Assembly: GCA_020852175.1 (NCBI GenBank)
Contig: JADZBH010000005.1
Span: 62,001-126,000 of the forward strand
Direction: 5' to 3'
DNA length: 64,000 nucleotides
Source of the DNA: Bryobacterales bacterium
Lineage (GTDB): Bacteria > Acidobacteriota > Terriglobia > Bryobacterales > Bryobacteraceae
The notes below the pieces were generated by a model. That model ran no database searches. It was not told where the DNA came from and was given only the letters and a program-made list of their open reading frames with translations. Below, piece after piece: positions 7,983 through 16,695 of the stretch. How positions within the stretch are numbered: position 1 is the first letter of the stretch; each line of letters opens with the position of its first letter. A program made the position numbers and the translations under genes.

Positions 7983-9963
7983 GGATGAAACGGGACCGGA
8001 CCGCCTGTAGCTTGTCCCGAAGCTGAGCCGCTTTTTCGAACTCGAAGCGCTTAGCGGCTTCTTTCATCTGCGACTCCAGTTGGGAAAGCCAGCGTGTCCG
8101 CTCCTCCTCTGACATAGTATGGGGCTCTCCCTCTGGTTCGTCCAGGGGCACGGTCACATAATCGGCTTCGGCCACGGCGACCAACTGCATGTCGATGGGT
8201 TTCACGATCGTCTGAGGAGTAATCCCGTTTGCTTCGTTGTAAGCGCTTTGCAGCGCACGCCGTCTTCCTGTTTCGTCCATCGCGCGGCGCATGGATTCCG
8301 TCATCACATCGGCGTAGAGAAGGGCGCGTCCGTTCACATTACGGGCCGCCCGCCCAATGGTTTGTATCAGGGACCCCATGGACCGCAAGAAGCCTTCCTT
8401 GTCGGCGTCGAGAATGGCCACCAGCGATACCTCGGGCAGATCGAGACCTTCGCGCAGCAGGTTGACGCCGATCAGCACATCAATGTCCCCGCGCCGGAGA
8501 TCGCGCAAAATTTTGATGCGGTCCAGCGTGGACACCTCCGAGTGGACATAGGTGCAGCGCACCGCCGCTTCCGTGTAGTATTGCGCCAGATCCTCCGCCA
8601 TGCGCTTGGTGAGCGTGGTCACCAGAACCCGCTCGTTCCGCTCCACGCGGTCGCGAATCTCCTTCAGCAGATCGTCCACCTGTCCCCGGATGGGCCTCAC
8701 CTCGACCTGCGGATCCACCAGGCCCGTCGGACGGATCACCTGTTCCACGACAACGCCGCCCGCCTTGGTCAGCTCATAGGGACCAGGCGTCGCCGAGACG
8801 TACATCAGTTGGTGAACGCGGTTCTCGAACTCCTCGAAGGTGAGCGGGCGGTTGTCGAGCGCCGAAGGCAGCCGGAACCCGTGCGCCACCAGGTTCTCCT
8901 TCCGCGAACGGTCGCCGTGAAACATGCCTTGCAACTGGGGGATGGTGACGTGCGACTCGTCTATCAGCACCAGCGCGTCGTGCGGCAGGTAGTCCAGCAG
9001 AGTGGGCGGCGCCTCGCCCGGCAGGCGTCCGGTGAAATGGCGCGAGTAGTTTTCGATGCCGTGGCAGTAGCCGACCTCCTTGATCATCTCCAGATCGAAC
9101 ATGGTCCGCTGATGCAGCCTCTGGGCTTCGATGTGCTTGTTCTGTTTGAAGAGTTCGGCCGTCCACCATTGCAGTTCGTTGTGAATCGACACGACGGCGC
9201 TGGTTTTCGCCTCGGGCGTCATCACATAGTGCGACTTCGGATAGATAGGAAGCCGTTGATAGGTTTGACGGATCTGCCCAGTGAGCGGGTCGAACTGGGA
9301 AAGCGATTCGACCTCGTCGCCCCACAACTCGATCCGGAAAGCGAAGTCGTCATAGGTGGGGTACACCTCGATCACGTCGCCTCGCACGCGGAAGCTGCCG
9401 CGGTCGAAGGCTCCCTCCGAGCGGGCATACAGGATTTCGACCAGTTTCGACAGAATCTGCTGCCGTGAGATCTGCTGGCCCTTCTCGAGCATCAGCAGCA
9501 TCCCGTAGTAGGCTTCCGGAGAACCGAGACCGTAGATGCAGGAGACGCTGGCGATGATCACGCAGTCGCGCCGTTCGAACAGAGAACGCGTGGCCGACAG
9601 ACGCAGCTTGTCCAGTTCGTTGTTGATCGTCGATTCCTTCTCGATATAGGTGTCCGACGACGGGATGTATGCCTCCGGCTGGTAGTAATCGTAGTAGGAG
9701 ACGAAATACTCCACCGCGTTGTGGGGAAAGAAGCTCTTGAATTCGTGATACAACTGGGCGGCCAACGTCTTGTTGTGCGCCAGAATGAGCGCCGGGCGCG
9801 AGGTGGCTTCAATCACCTTGGCCATGGTGAAGGTTTTGCCGGAACCCGTTACGCCGAGCAGCACCTGGTGCTGTTCCCCATCGTTCACGCCCCGCACCAG
9901 TTGAGCGATCGCACTGCCCTGATCGCCGCGCGGTTTATAGTCGATGGCCAGACGATAGGACAT
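7930..9963 (-). CDS. uvrB: UvrABC system protein B
   Basis: A 677-residue excision-repair helicase-like subunit, full length for the family. Visible elements in order: Walker A GVTGSGKT at 37-44; the beta-hairpin [12 protein letters not shown] at about 90-101, which inserts between the DNA strands; the DESH box ([10 protein letters not shown], about 335); helicase motifs such as [16 protein letters not shown] and QTIGRAARN; and a C-terminal UVR domain near 630-665 that binds UvrC. UvrB verifies damage handed over by UvrA and recruits UvrC for dual incision. The C-terminus extends about 15 residues beyond the UVR domain and overlaps the downstream DUF2520-like gene. Confidence 0.98.
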   Translation of the reverse strand: MSYRLAIDYKPRGDQGSAIAQLVRGVNDGEQHQVLLGVTGSGKTFTMAKVIEATSRPALILAHNKTLAAQLYHEFKSFFPHNAVEYFVSYYDYYQPEAYIPSSDTYIEKESTINNELDKLRLSATRSLFERRDCVIIASVSCIYGLGSPEAYYGMLLMLEKGQQISRQQILSKLVEILYARSEGAFDRGSFRVRGDVIEVYPTYDDFAFRIELWGDEVESLSQFDPLTGQIRQTYQRLPIYPKSHYVMTPEAKTSAVVSIHNELQWWTAELFKQNKHIEAQRLHQRTMFDLEMIKEVGYCHGIENYSRHFTGRLPGEAPPTLLDYLPHDALVLIDESHVTIPQLQGMFHGDRSRKENLVAHGFRLPSALDNRPLTFEEFENRVHQLMYVSATPGPYELTKAGGVVVEQVIRPTGLVDPQVEVRPIRGQVDDLLKEIRDRVERNERVLVTTLTKRMAEDLAQYYTEAAVRCTYVHSEVSTLDRIKILRDLRRGDIDVLIGVNLLREGLDLPEVSLVAILDADKEGFLRSMGSLIQTIGRAARNVNGRALLYADVMTESMRRAMDETGRRRALQSAYNEANGITPQTIVKPIDMQLVAVAEADYVTVPLDEPEGEPHTMSEEERTRWLSQLESQMKEAAKRFEFEKAAQLRDKLQAVRSRFIHEGNLEPGAPDSRVHNP

Positions 9964-10048
9964 CTCTCCAGTTTACGGGGCGCGGCTGGGTACGGTGGAT
10001 TGCGGCTTGCGTACAGCGGTGATAGCCTCTGGGCCGGGAGGATTCACC

Positions 10049-10990
10049 ATGCGTTTGAACCGCCGTCTTTTTCTGGGCGCCGCCGCACTGCCTCTGGCGG
10101 CCGCCGCCCCGGGCTCTTATAAAGTTGGAATCACGACGAACACCAGGGGCGGGTGGGAGAAAGACGTCTGGCTGAGCTTCCGCGAGGCGCACCAGGCGGG
10201 CTATCGCTGGGTGGAGACCTTCTGGGGCTACATCACCGAATTCGACGGCAAGGCCGCCGAGTTGAAGTCACGGCTGGACGATATGGGGTTAAGGTTCACC
10301 ACCATATCCAACTCCGGTCCCATGGAGATGGCCTTCCAGGACCCGGCGCGGCACGATGCCCTGGTGGCCGGCCACGTCAAGCTGGCGCGATTCAACCGGG
10401 CGCTCGGCTGCGATCACATGAAGATCAATCTCGGATCCCGGCGCCCAACCGGCACGACAGATGAGGATCTGCGCCACATGGCCGCCGTGCTGGACCGTCT
10501 GGGCAAGGCCACGCATGAGGAGGGGGTGCGGCTGGCCGTCCACGCCCATATGTGGTCTCAGTTTGAAACACGGAAGGAGATCGACTCCATACTGGGGCAC
10601 ACCGATCCTCGCCGCGTCTGGTTTGTCCTGGACACGGGCCACATCACCATGGCCGGAATCGACCCGGTGGAACTCACGCGTACCCTGGGCCATCGCATCG
10701 TCGAATTCCACCTGAAAGACTGCAAGCCGGAGAACCTCGGGGGCGCCAAGGCCCGCCTGGACCGTCCGGACATGATGAACGACCCGCCATTCTTTCCGCT
10801 GGGCAGTGGCGGCGTCGATTTTCCGGCCATACAGCGAGAACTGGAACGGATTGGCTGGAAAGGAGCGTTGACCGTGGAACTGGACAGCTCCCCCTTCCGT
10901 CCACCCATACAGAGCGCTCGGATGAGTTACGACTACCTGAAGAAAAAATTAGGGATTGATCCAGCGGTATCCGTGCGCAACCCCCTGTAG
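10049..10990 (+). CDS. Tat-exported sugar phosphate isomerase/epimerase-like TIM barrel
   Basis: A 313-residue xylose-isomerase-like TIM-barrel protein. The N-terminus MRLNRRLFLGAAALPLAAAA is a twin-arginine signal, so export is likely. Metal-site signatures of the family are visible: AVHAH, FVLDTGH, EFHLKDC and the C-terminal VELDSSPF glutamate/aspartate. Such proteins act on keto sugars or inositol derivatives; the substrate is unknown. The ATG at 10049 was chosen because GGGAGG lies 7-8 bases upstream and the Tat motif then sits at the N-terminus. It is divergent from uvrB, 85 bases apart. Confidence 0.85.
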   Translation: MRLNRRLFLGAAALPLAAAAPGSYKVGITTNTRGGWEKDVWLSFREAHQAGYRWVETFWGYITEFDGKAAELKSRLDDMGLRFTTISNSGPMEMAFQDPARHDALVAGHVKLARFNRALGCDHMKINLGSRRPTGTTDEDLRHMAAVLDRLGKATHEEGVRLAVHAHMWSQFETRKEIDSILGHTDPRRVWFVLDTGHITMAGIDPVELTRTLGHRIVEFHLKDCKPENLGGAKARLDRPDMMNDPPFFPLGSGGVDFPAIQRELERIGWKGALTVELDSSPFRPPIQSARMSYDYLKKKLGIDPAVSVRNPL

Positions 10991-11168
10991 AAGTCGGCCG
11001 CTGCCGTCGATATGGCAGGTAACGGCAATCCGGGTGAAGCAGAGGGAGGATTCATCGGAACAATCCTGGAAAAGGGGAGTTTCCGGCGGGTCCGCGGCGA
11101 GTGCAAAGATGGGCTGTCGCGCGCGTTCGCGGTGGTATGCTGAGATTGACTCGGAGAAAGGTATCGCT

Positions 11169-11468
11169 TTGGACGAGAAGTTGAAGGAACTCATGCAGGA
11201 GTTGGGCACCGCGATTAACGAATCGCTGTCCGACTCGGAGAGGATCGCCGCGGCCATCGGTGAGATCCGGCGTGCCGGCTATGACGTCTTCCTCGTCCTG
11301 GAAGCTACCATCGGATTCAACAAGCGGAGCGAAGACGGCGACCTGGAGATGGAGGAAGCGGCGGAAGCCGCTGTAAGCTCCACGCCGGGCAAGATCGTCT
11401 GGACATCGCAGGACCAGAAGTTCCTTCGTGCGCTGAAGATTACCGCCGAGGAAGAATACAGCGATTAG
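11169..11468 (+). CDS. Small protein of unknown function, TTG start
   Basis: A 99-residue protein. The TTG at 11169 is favoured because GGAGAAAGG ends 7 bases upstream; the reading frame stays open upstream but that sequence (MGCRARSRWYAE) looks non-coding. The protein is acidic and helical (LKELMQELGTAINESLSDSERIAAAIGEIRRAGYDVFLVLEATIGF), ending in a C-terminal segment with a W-T-S-Q-D-Q-K-F-L-R-ALKI pattern. Cytosolic; no family recognised. Its stop codon overlaps the convergent stop of the glycosyltransferase gene. Confidence 0.68.
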   Translation: MDEKLKELMQELGTAINESLSDSERIAAAIGEIRRAGYDVFLVLEATIGFNKRSEDGDLEMEEAAEAAVSSTPGKIVWTSQDQKFLRALKITAEEEYSD

Positions 11469-12511
11469 CCATCGCCCACGCGCACCGCAAGCTCGCGATA
11501 CACATTCCAGGTTTGATCGATGGCTGATTCCCAGGTGAATCGCGCCGCTCGTTCATAACCCGCGGCGGCCAACTGTTCCCGTAAAGTCCGCACCTTCATC
11601 AGAGTTGTCAGCCCTTCGGCGATCGATGACACCTCCAGCGGGTCCACTAGCATCGCTGCATCGCCAGCCACCTCGCGCAGAGCCCCGCCGTGCGAGGTGA
11701 GCACCGCCGCGCCCGCCGCCATCGCCTCCAATACGGGAATTCCAAACCCTTCATCCAATGAGGGAAAAGCGAAAATTGCCGCCTCCTCGTACAGCCTTGA
11801 CCGCGTGAAGTCGGAGACATAACCGGCCAGCACGATATCCCGCGAACGCGGACTTTCGGCAATCCGCCGGAGGATCCGTTCACTGTCGAAACCTGTCGAT
11901 CCAGCCAGCACAAGCTTCCATCCGGGGGGAGTAAGCTCGAACGCCTCCACCAGCCGCATCGTGTTCTTCCGCCGCTGTAACGCTCCCACCGAAAGGATGG
12001 TATTCGGCCTCTCGCTCTGCGGCGGCCCTGGCTCCCTTTGAGGTACGCCGTGCGGCACCACGCGAATGCGAGCCGGGGGCACGGCGAGAAGATCCTCCAC
12101 CTGCTGTGCCGTGAAACGGGAAACGGCGATGATGAGGTCGCTTCGTTCGGCAGCCTCGCGTGCCTGGGCAGCGAAACGGGCGCGAAACTCCGGCGTGGAA
12201 TAATCGGCGGTCAGCACGAACAGGTCGTGAAAGGTGGATACGGTGCGAGAGGCGCGGCGTGCGGGCATGCGTTGGTTCAAGCCGTGAAACAGATCGCAGG
12301 ACGGGGGCCAGGAGTCGAGCAGCAGACGCCTGCGAACATGACGGGGCGGAATCAACGGCAGGCTGCGGAGGAAGCGGTGCGGGCGATAGCACCAAAGGTA
12401 ATTGGCCTCGCCATGGCGCGTGGCCAAACCGTCCAGAAGCCGGCGCGAGTAGACACCCACGCCGGAAAGGCGGTCGCCTACGCTATAGGTGGCGTCCAGC
12501 GCTACTCTCAA
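11465..12511 (-). CDS. Glycosyltransferase family 4 (group 1)
   Basis: A 348-residue GT-B enzyme. The N-terminal Rossmann domain starts MRVALDATYSVGDRLSGVGVY, with HDLFVLTAD and DLIIAVSRFTAQQV; the C-terminal nucleotide-sugar domain has GALQRRKNTMRLVEAF, an EEAAIFAFPSLDEGFGIPVLEAMAAG stretch with the E-x7-E motif, and a terminal helix. It would transfer a sugar from a nucleotide-activated donor onto a glycan or lipid acceptor at the cytoplasmic membrane face. The start lies 29 bases inside the upstream receiver/GGDEF-like gene, so the two are co-translated. Sugar specificity unknown. Confidence 0.9.
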   Translation of the reverse strand: MRVALDATYSVGDRLSGVGVYSRRLLDGLATRHGEANYLWCYRPHRFLRSLPLIPPRHVRRRLLLDSWPPSCDLFHGLNQRMPARRASRTVSTFHDLFVLTADYSTPEFRARFAAQAREAAERSDLIIAVSRFTAQQVEDLLAVPPARIRVVPHGVPQREPGPPQSERPNTILSVGALQRRKNTMRLVEAFELTPPGWKLVLAGSTGFDSERILRRIAESPRSRDIVLAGYVSDFTRSRLYEEAAIFAFPSLDEGFGIPVLEAMAAGAAVLTSHGGALREVAGDAAMLVDPLEVSSIAEGLTTLMKVRTLREQLAAAGYERAARFTWESAIDQTWNVYRELAVRVGDG

Positions 12512-13370
12512 ACGTCATATTGTCGCACGGGGGGACACTGACCTCTAACCGCCGGTGCGCATGCAGCATCTCGTTCAAATGCTGTTCGAATTCGGTGGCG
12601 CACAGCACGGGACTGAGCAGTTTAAGCGCCAAGGCGGGAAACCGTACGCTCAGGCGGCGCTCCAGCGCCAGCGCTTCGTCGTGTGTGGCCAGCAGGGATG
12701 CCGCGGCGAAATGTCGCTGCCCGATGCGCGCCGTCAGGTCGGTCGGTTCAAACGAGGCCCGCCACTGCTCGGCCATTGCCAGGTCCGCCAGATCGTCACC
12801 CTCCGGCGCCGGCGGGACCATCACCGCCAGGGCAAGATGCAGGCCATGACGCGCCGCCAGCCGCGCTTCGCGGTGAACCAGATGGCGGAACCCGCGGTCG
12901 TTGTACAACTGGGTCAGTTCGTCGTGCAGGGCCAGTGATTGTCGCGCACGCAACACTTTGTGCCTCTCTACGGCGGTGCGAATGGCACACATGAGAGGCC
13001 AGCAGTCGAGTTCCTCCAACAGGAGATAGTCTTGCGCTCCCTGGCGGAGCAGGCTCAGCGCCAGCGGCTCGTCGGCCAGCGGGGCCAGCAGCACGATGGG
13101 CGTGTCGGGCGACGATGCCCGCAGGGAGTGAAACAGCGAAAGAGGTTCGCCGTCGGCGCCGGCAATGTTCAGCAGAATGGCTTCGAAACGCTGCGCGTTC
13201 AATAGCTCGCCCGCTTCGGTGCCGTCGGCCGCCAAAAGCATGCGCATAGCCTGCGCCCAGCCCCGCCGGAACCGGGTCTCTTCAAACTCCGTGAAGGCTT
13301 CCTGCACCAGACGGATGCTATCCGGCAACGAATCGACAAGTAGAATCTCAGCAACCTGGCTTGGCATCAT
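12483..13370 (-). CDS. Degenerate receiver plus degenerate GGDEF-like domain protein
   Basis: A 295-residue protein. Residues 8-135 have a CheY-like receiver layout (EILLVDSLPDSIRLV, then FEAILLNIAG), but the phospho-acceptor aspartate position reads Asn (LLNIAG). A linker helix leads to LHDELTQLYNDRGF, the classic opening of GGDEF domains, yet the signature itself is replaced by ARIGQRHFAAA. So neither phosphorylation nor c-di-GMP synthesis is expected; it may be a binding or scaffold protein. It precedes the glycosyltransferase with a 29-base overlap and follows the sigma-54 activator gene by 58 bases. Confidence 0.72.
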   Translation of the reverse strand: MMPSQVAEILLVDSLPDSIRLVQEAFTEFEETRFRRGWAQAMRMLLAADGTEAGELLNAQRFEAILLNIAGADGEPLSLFHSLRASSPDTPIVLLAPLADEPLALSLLRQGAQDYLLLEELDCWPLMCAIRTAVERHKVLRARQSLALHDELTQLYNDRGFRHLVHREARLAARHGLHLALAVMVPPAPEGDDLADLAMAEQWRASFEPTDLTARIGQRHFAAASLLATHDEALALERRLSVRFPALALKLLSPVLCATEFEQHLNEMLHAHRRLEVSVPPCDNMTFESSAGRHL

Positions 13371-13428
13371 GTACTCCCGCTATTCCCGATTGGTGAAGTG
13401 CCGGACCGGTGAGAAAACTCTCACTGAA

Positions 13429-14445
13429 TCAAACCGCTAGCTGGTACTCCTTTAATTTGCGATACAGTGTGGTACGTCCGATTCCGAGGAGATGGGCGGC
13501 CACCCCGCGGTCCCCATTTGTGTATTCCAGAGCCCGCAGGATGGCACGCCGTTCCATTTCAATGAGAGGGAGAATCGGCAGTTCGGTTGCCACCGGCCGT
13601 TCCGGCATTTCGGCCCGGGCCGGCGGCTTCATGATGGCGGTGGAGCCGACAGCCGCTGCCATGGAGTGGGCGCGGCGGGCGTGTAAGGAATTTTGCACCG
13701 GCGACGGAAGGTCGTGCACATGCAGGATCGGCCCGGTGTTGATGGCCACCATCTGTTGCACGCAATTTTCCAGTTCGCGTACGTTGCCCGGCCATTCGTA
13801 GGCGCGCAGGGCCTCTCGCGTTTCCGGCGTCAGCAGATGACCGTTGCCATACATCACTAGAAAATGGTCGATGAGAGGGTCGAGGTCATCCATCCGCTCG
13901 CGGAGAGGCGCCAGCCGGAGGGGCACGACGTTCAACCTATAATAAAGGTCGCGGCGGAAGGTGCCGCGATCCACCTCCTTGGCCAGGTCGCGGTTTGTGG
14001 CGGCCACCACGCGAAAGTCCGAGCGCTTCTGATGGAGCGAGCCAACCGGGCGGAACTCCTTCTCCTGCAACACGCGCAACAGCTTGGCCTGGAGATCGAG
14101 CGGAAGTTCGCCGATCTCGTCGAAGAAGGCCGTACCACCGTTGGCCATCTCGATCAGACCGAGCTTCGTTCCCACCGCGCCGGTGAAGGCGCCTCGCGCA
14201 TGGCCGAATAACTCGCTCTCCATCAATGGGCCGACCAGGCTGGAACAGTCGATGGTGACGAACGGTCCTTGTCCGGCGGCTTCATGAATGGAACGCGCCA
14301 CCAGATCCTTTCCCGTCCCGGTTTCCCCCAGGATGAGAACAGGCCAGCGGCCAACTGCAACTTTCTCAACATTGTGGAGGACTTGCCTGGTCTTCACAGA
14401 CCGGCCGACAATTCCCACGGGCAGGTTTCGTGTCGTTTCCCTCAT
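13429..14445 (-). CDS. Sigma-54-dependent transcriptional activator without sensory domain
   Basis: A 338-residue AAA+ activator. Walker A GETGTGKD is at 40-47, the sigma-54 contact loop GAFTGA at 85-90, Walker B GTAFFDE at 104-110, an RRDLYYRLNV sensor region follows, and a Fis-type HTH (GVAAHLLGIGRTTLYRKLKEY) ends the protein. There is no N-terminal receiver, PAS or GAF domain; the AAA+ domain begins almost at residue 10. Such proteins are controlled by partner proteins or by their own level. The adjacent degenerate receiver protein is an obvious candidate partner (inference). Confidence 0.94.
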   Translation of the reverse strand: MRETTRNLPVGIVGRSVKTRQVLHNVEKVAVGRWPVLILGETGTGKDLVARSIHEAAGQGPFVTIDCSSLVGPLMESELFGHARGAFTGAVGTKLGLIEMANGGTAFFDEIGELPLDLQAKLLRVLQEKEFRPVGSLHQKRSDFRVVAATNRDLAKEVDRGTFRRDLYYRLNVVPLRLAPLRERMDDLDPLIDHFLVMYGNGHLLTPETREALRAYEWPGNVRELENCVQQMVAINTGPILHVHDLPSPVQNSLHARRAHSMAAAVGSTAIMKPPARAEMPERPVATELPILPLIEMERRAILRALEYTNGDRGVAAHLLGIGRTTLYRKLKEYQLAV

Positions 14446-14624
14446 TAACCCTGAACTCCCTCCAAGTAGGGCACTGCAACTACCAGAATGCTAGTGCGGC
14501 AACTAAGGGATTACTCTAGGGCAGAATGGGGCTTGTCTCAAGTCCGCACACGGTGGATATCTCGAAGTCAATTGAGGCCATCCCCCTACCCCCAGCTAGG
14601 GGTATTTCACTGAGAAGGGCAGGA

Positions 14625-15353
14625 CTACGGCACGGAAGCCGTATCTCTCCGCACAACAAAGGCTTCGGGAAAATCCTGGCGAAGGAGACTCGCCGCCGTC
14701 AGCGCCAACGCCTCGTTCGCGTAGACACCTACAATCACCCGCCAGGTAGGGGCATCGCCCTCCCTAACCACCAGATCGGCATGGCCGTACTTCTCCCGGA
14801 GCGCCGTTTGCAATTTGGAGGCGCGGTCCTGATCACGGAACGCTCCCACCTGAACGCCGAAGGTGTCGCTTGTGATGGGCGGTGGAGGCGGAGGTGGTTC
14901 GGGCGGACCCACGGGCGGTTTCACGGGCGCCGGTGTCACCGCCTGTCTCTGGTCGATCACTTTCAACTTCACCTTGGCGACACCCGGACCGATCATGCCG
15001 ATCTGCCGCGCCGCCGCCTTGGACAGATCGATCACGCGGCCTCGCACGAACGGACCACGATCGGTGATGCGGACATCCACCTCCCTGCCGTTGTCGAGAT
15101 TGCGTACGCGCACCCAAGTGTCGAAGGCGAAGGTGCGATGCGCGGCGGTGAACCGTTCCATGTCGTAGATCTCGCCGTTGGCGGCGCGGCGGCCGTGATA
15201 CGGAGGGCCATACCAACTCGCGATGCCGGTTTGTGACGTACCGATACGCGGGGGCCGCGCGGCGCGCGCGCGTTTGCCTCCGCATGAGGAAGCGGCGAAG
15301 GCGATGAGCGCGGCGGTGAGCGTGGGAAGAAGCAGAGCCCGCGAAAACAGCAT
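14625..15353 (-). CDS. rlpA: RlpA-like septal peptidoglycan lipoprotein with SPOR domain
   Basis: A 242-residue envelope protein. A signal peptide ends in AFAASSC with a likely lipid-modified C24. Residues 40-135 form the double-psi beta-barrel (GIASWYG, NGEIYD, ITDRGPFVRGRVIDLS) that in RlpA cleaves naked glycan strands. A proline-rich linker follows (about 140-160), then a C-terminal SPOR domain (FGVQVGAFRDQDRA through WRVIVGVY), which binds denuded septal peptidoglycan. It is transcribed divergently from the histone-like micro-gene; their starts are 181 bases apart. Confidence 0.93.
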   Translation of the reverse strand: MLFSRALLLPTLTAALIAFAASSCGGKRARAARPPRIGTSQTGIASWYGPPYHGRRAANGEIYDMERFTAAHRTFAFDTWVRVRNLDNGREVDVRITDRGPFVRGRVIDLSKAAARQIGMIGPGVAKVKLKVIDQRQAVTPAPVKPPVGPPEPPPPPPPITSDTFGVQVGAFRDQDRASKLQTALREKYGHADLVVREGDAPTWRVIVGVYANEALALTAASLLRQDFPEAFVVRRDTASVP

Positions 15354-15446
15354 GAGACCTCTAAAACAATTCTAAAAAGAAACGTTGTAAAACAGGGAAC
15401 GCATGTTCCGTTCGGGAGCGCGGCGCTCTCGCTTGCGATTTTTTTC

Positions 15447-15475
15447 TTGACATTGCAATTCAGAGACCTTATATA
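15447..15475 (+). promoter_or_regulatory. Consensus sigma-70-type promoter of the histone-like micro-gene
   Basis: A perfect TTGACA (15447-15452), a spacer of exactly 17 bases and TATATA (15470-15475) lie about 60 bases upstream of the KAAKK gene. This is the strongest promoter-like sequence I found in the window; the surrounding bases are AT-rich against a GC-rich background. Expected transcript start is near 15482, leaving a leader of roughly 50 bases. Confidence 0.85.
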
Positions 15476-15534
15476 TAAAGCACGCTGCGATCTCATAAGG
15501 GATCGTAAATTTTGATGTTAGGGAGAATGAGTCG

Positions 15535-15633
15535 ATGAAGAACGCGACCAAGAAGGCGGCCAAGAAGGCAGCGAAGAAAGCTGTCAAGAAAGCCGCCAAG
15601 AAGGCCACGAAGAAGGCCGCCAAGAAGAAGTAA
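15535..15633 (+). CDS. Lysine/alanine-repeat histone-like micro-protein
   Basis: A 32-residue protein made almost only of Lys and Ala: MKNATKKAAKK followed by repeats of KKAA, KKAV and KKAT, ending KKK. This resembles the C-terminal tail of histone H1 and bacterial HctB/AlgP-type (S/T)KKAA proteins, which bind DNA electrostatically. The ATG at 15535 has AGGGAG 9 bases upstream; no longer in-frame start exists nearby. It is flanked by its own promoter and terminator, so it is a stand-alone, probably highly expressed unit rather than a fragment of a larger gene. DNA or RNA binding is inferred from composition only. Confidence 0.8.
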   Translation: MKNATKKAAKKAAKKAVKKAAKKATKKAAKKK

Positions 15634-15678
15634 GCTTCGGACCCCGAGAGGGGACGCAGCAAACAATTCCGAAGAGAG

Positions 15679-15705
15679 CCCCTCGCGAAAGCGGGGGGTT
15701 TTCGA
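15679..15705 (+). terminator. Rho-independent terminator after the histone-like gene
   Basis: CCCCTCGC (15679-15686), a GAAA tetraloop and GCGGGGGG (15691-15698) form an 8-bp stem with one G-U pair, followed by TTTTC. It lies 46 bases after the stop of the micro-gene. A smaller CCCC-GAGA-GGGG hairpin precedes it at 15642-15653. Confidence 0.88.
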
Positions 15706-15708
15706 TTT

Positions 15709-16668
15709 TCAGAGCGCCTTCTCTCTCCTCCACATCACCGCGCGGAACGTTTCTCCCATCCCGAACAGCAGAGTCTTCAATTGCATCCGGAGGCCTGCCG
15801 CCATTGGCTCTGGTGAATCCAGCACGGAAGCGAAACGGTCCGCTTCGCCGGCGCGCAGCAGCAGGCTCGCCATCGATTCGAAGCGCTCCTCGCGAAAGCC
15901 GTGCGCCTGTGCCGAGGCTCGCAGCGCGTCGAAGTGCACATGCGCGGTGAGGTCGTGATCGCCGGGCGAATCGAGCACGCCGTCCGATGCCGCGTGGCGC
16001 CGGTAGCTCATCAGGGTGCCTTCGGGAAAACGGATCAACTCACGCCGCGTCACGCCGTAATCGATCGCGAGCAGCCATCCGCTCTCCATGCGCGAAGCGA
16101 GTTCCGCCAGCATGCGGTCCGCTTCCAGGTTCACTTCGATGATGAAATTTTCCTGATCCAGCGCGTACCGTGCGAGCCACTCGCTTTGTGCTTGCGAGGG
16201 CGCGCCGTCATCCATCCACGCGAACTCTCCATGCTGAAACGTGACGCGCCGTTCCACCCAGACGCCGTCGCGGCGGACGAACACGTCCACGGGCAGCGCA
16301 TCGAACAATTCGTTGGCGAACACGAAGCCTCGAAACCGGTCCGGCAGCGCGCCTCGCCGCGCATCGACGGCCGTGTAGGAGCCGAAAAAGGGCCGCAGGG
16401 CTTCGGCGCCCGCCCCCCAATCGATGAAATGTTCCTCGCCGCACTGCTTCACGAGTTGTGCCACCAGGCGTCCGAAAACGGGTTGCACCTGCGTGGCGGT
16501 GTAGAAGTCGCCTTCGGGCCCGAAGGGCTGCGCGCCGGGACGCGTGTAGTAGCCGAGTTCGGGATGGTAGAGCGCTTCGGCCATGAATTTGGAAAAGGAA
16601 ATTGATCCTTCGCGTGCGATCGCATCGCGTAGTTGTCCGGCAAGCAAGCGAGAAAATGGAGACGGCAC
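15709..16668 (-). CDS. MidA/NDUFAF7-family SAM-dependent methyltransferase
   Basis: A 319-residue protein with the hallmarks of the MidA (DUF185) family: FSKFMAEALYHPELGYYT near the N-terminus, GDFYTATQVQPVFG, a short glycine-rich SAM loop (FIDWGAGAEALRP), the signature FANELFDALPVDVF, and LLAIDYGV. Mitochondrial NDUFAF7 methylates an arginine in a complex I subunit; bacterial substrates are largely unknown. The gene starts 27 bases from the divergent hypothetical gene and ends just past the terminator of the micro-gene. Confidence 0.9.
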   Translation of the reverse strand: MPSPFSRLLAGQLRDAIAREGSISFSKFMAEALYHPELGYYTRPGAQPFGPEGDFYTATQVQPVFGRLVAQLVKQCGEEHFIDWGAGAEALRPFFGSYTAVDARRGALPDRFRGFVFANELFDALPVDVFVRRDGVWVERRVTFQHGEFAWMDDGAPSQAQSEWLARYALDQENFIIEVNLEADRMLAELASRMESGWLLAIDYGVTRRELIRFPEGTLMSYRRHAASDGVLDSPGDHDLTAHVHFDALRASAQAHGFREERFESMASLLLRAGEADRFASVLDSPEPMAAGLRMQLKTLLFGMGETFRAVMWRREKAL

Positions 16669-16695
16669 TCTGAGTCAACATTGTAAGATGCGGGC

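Noticed and set aside
8119-9468. A long open frame of about 450 codons on the plus strand across uvrB
   Set aside because: It is antisense to the clearly coding uvrB and has a His/Arg/Gln-rich, low-complexity composition typical of GC-rich shadow frames.
14470-14485. A GG-N10-GC pattern upstream of the sigma-54 activator, resembling a -24/-12 promoter
   Set aside because: Only the GG and GC dinucleotides match; the flanking TGGCAC and TTGC consensus bases do not.
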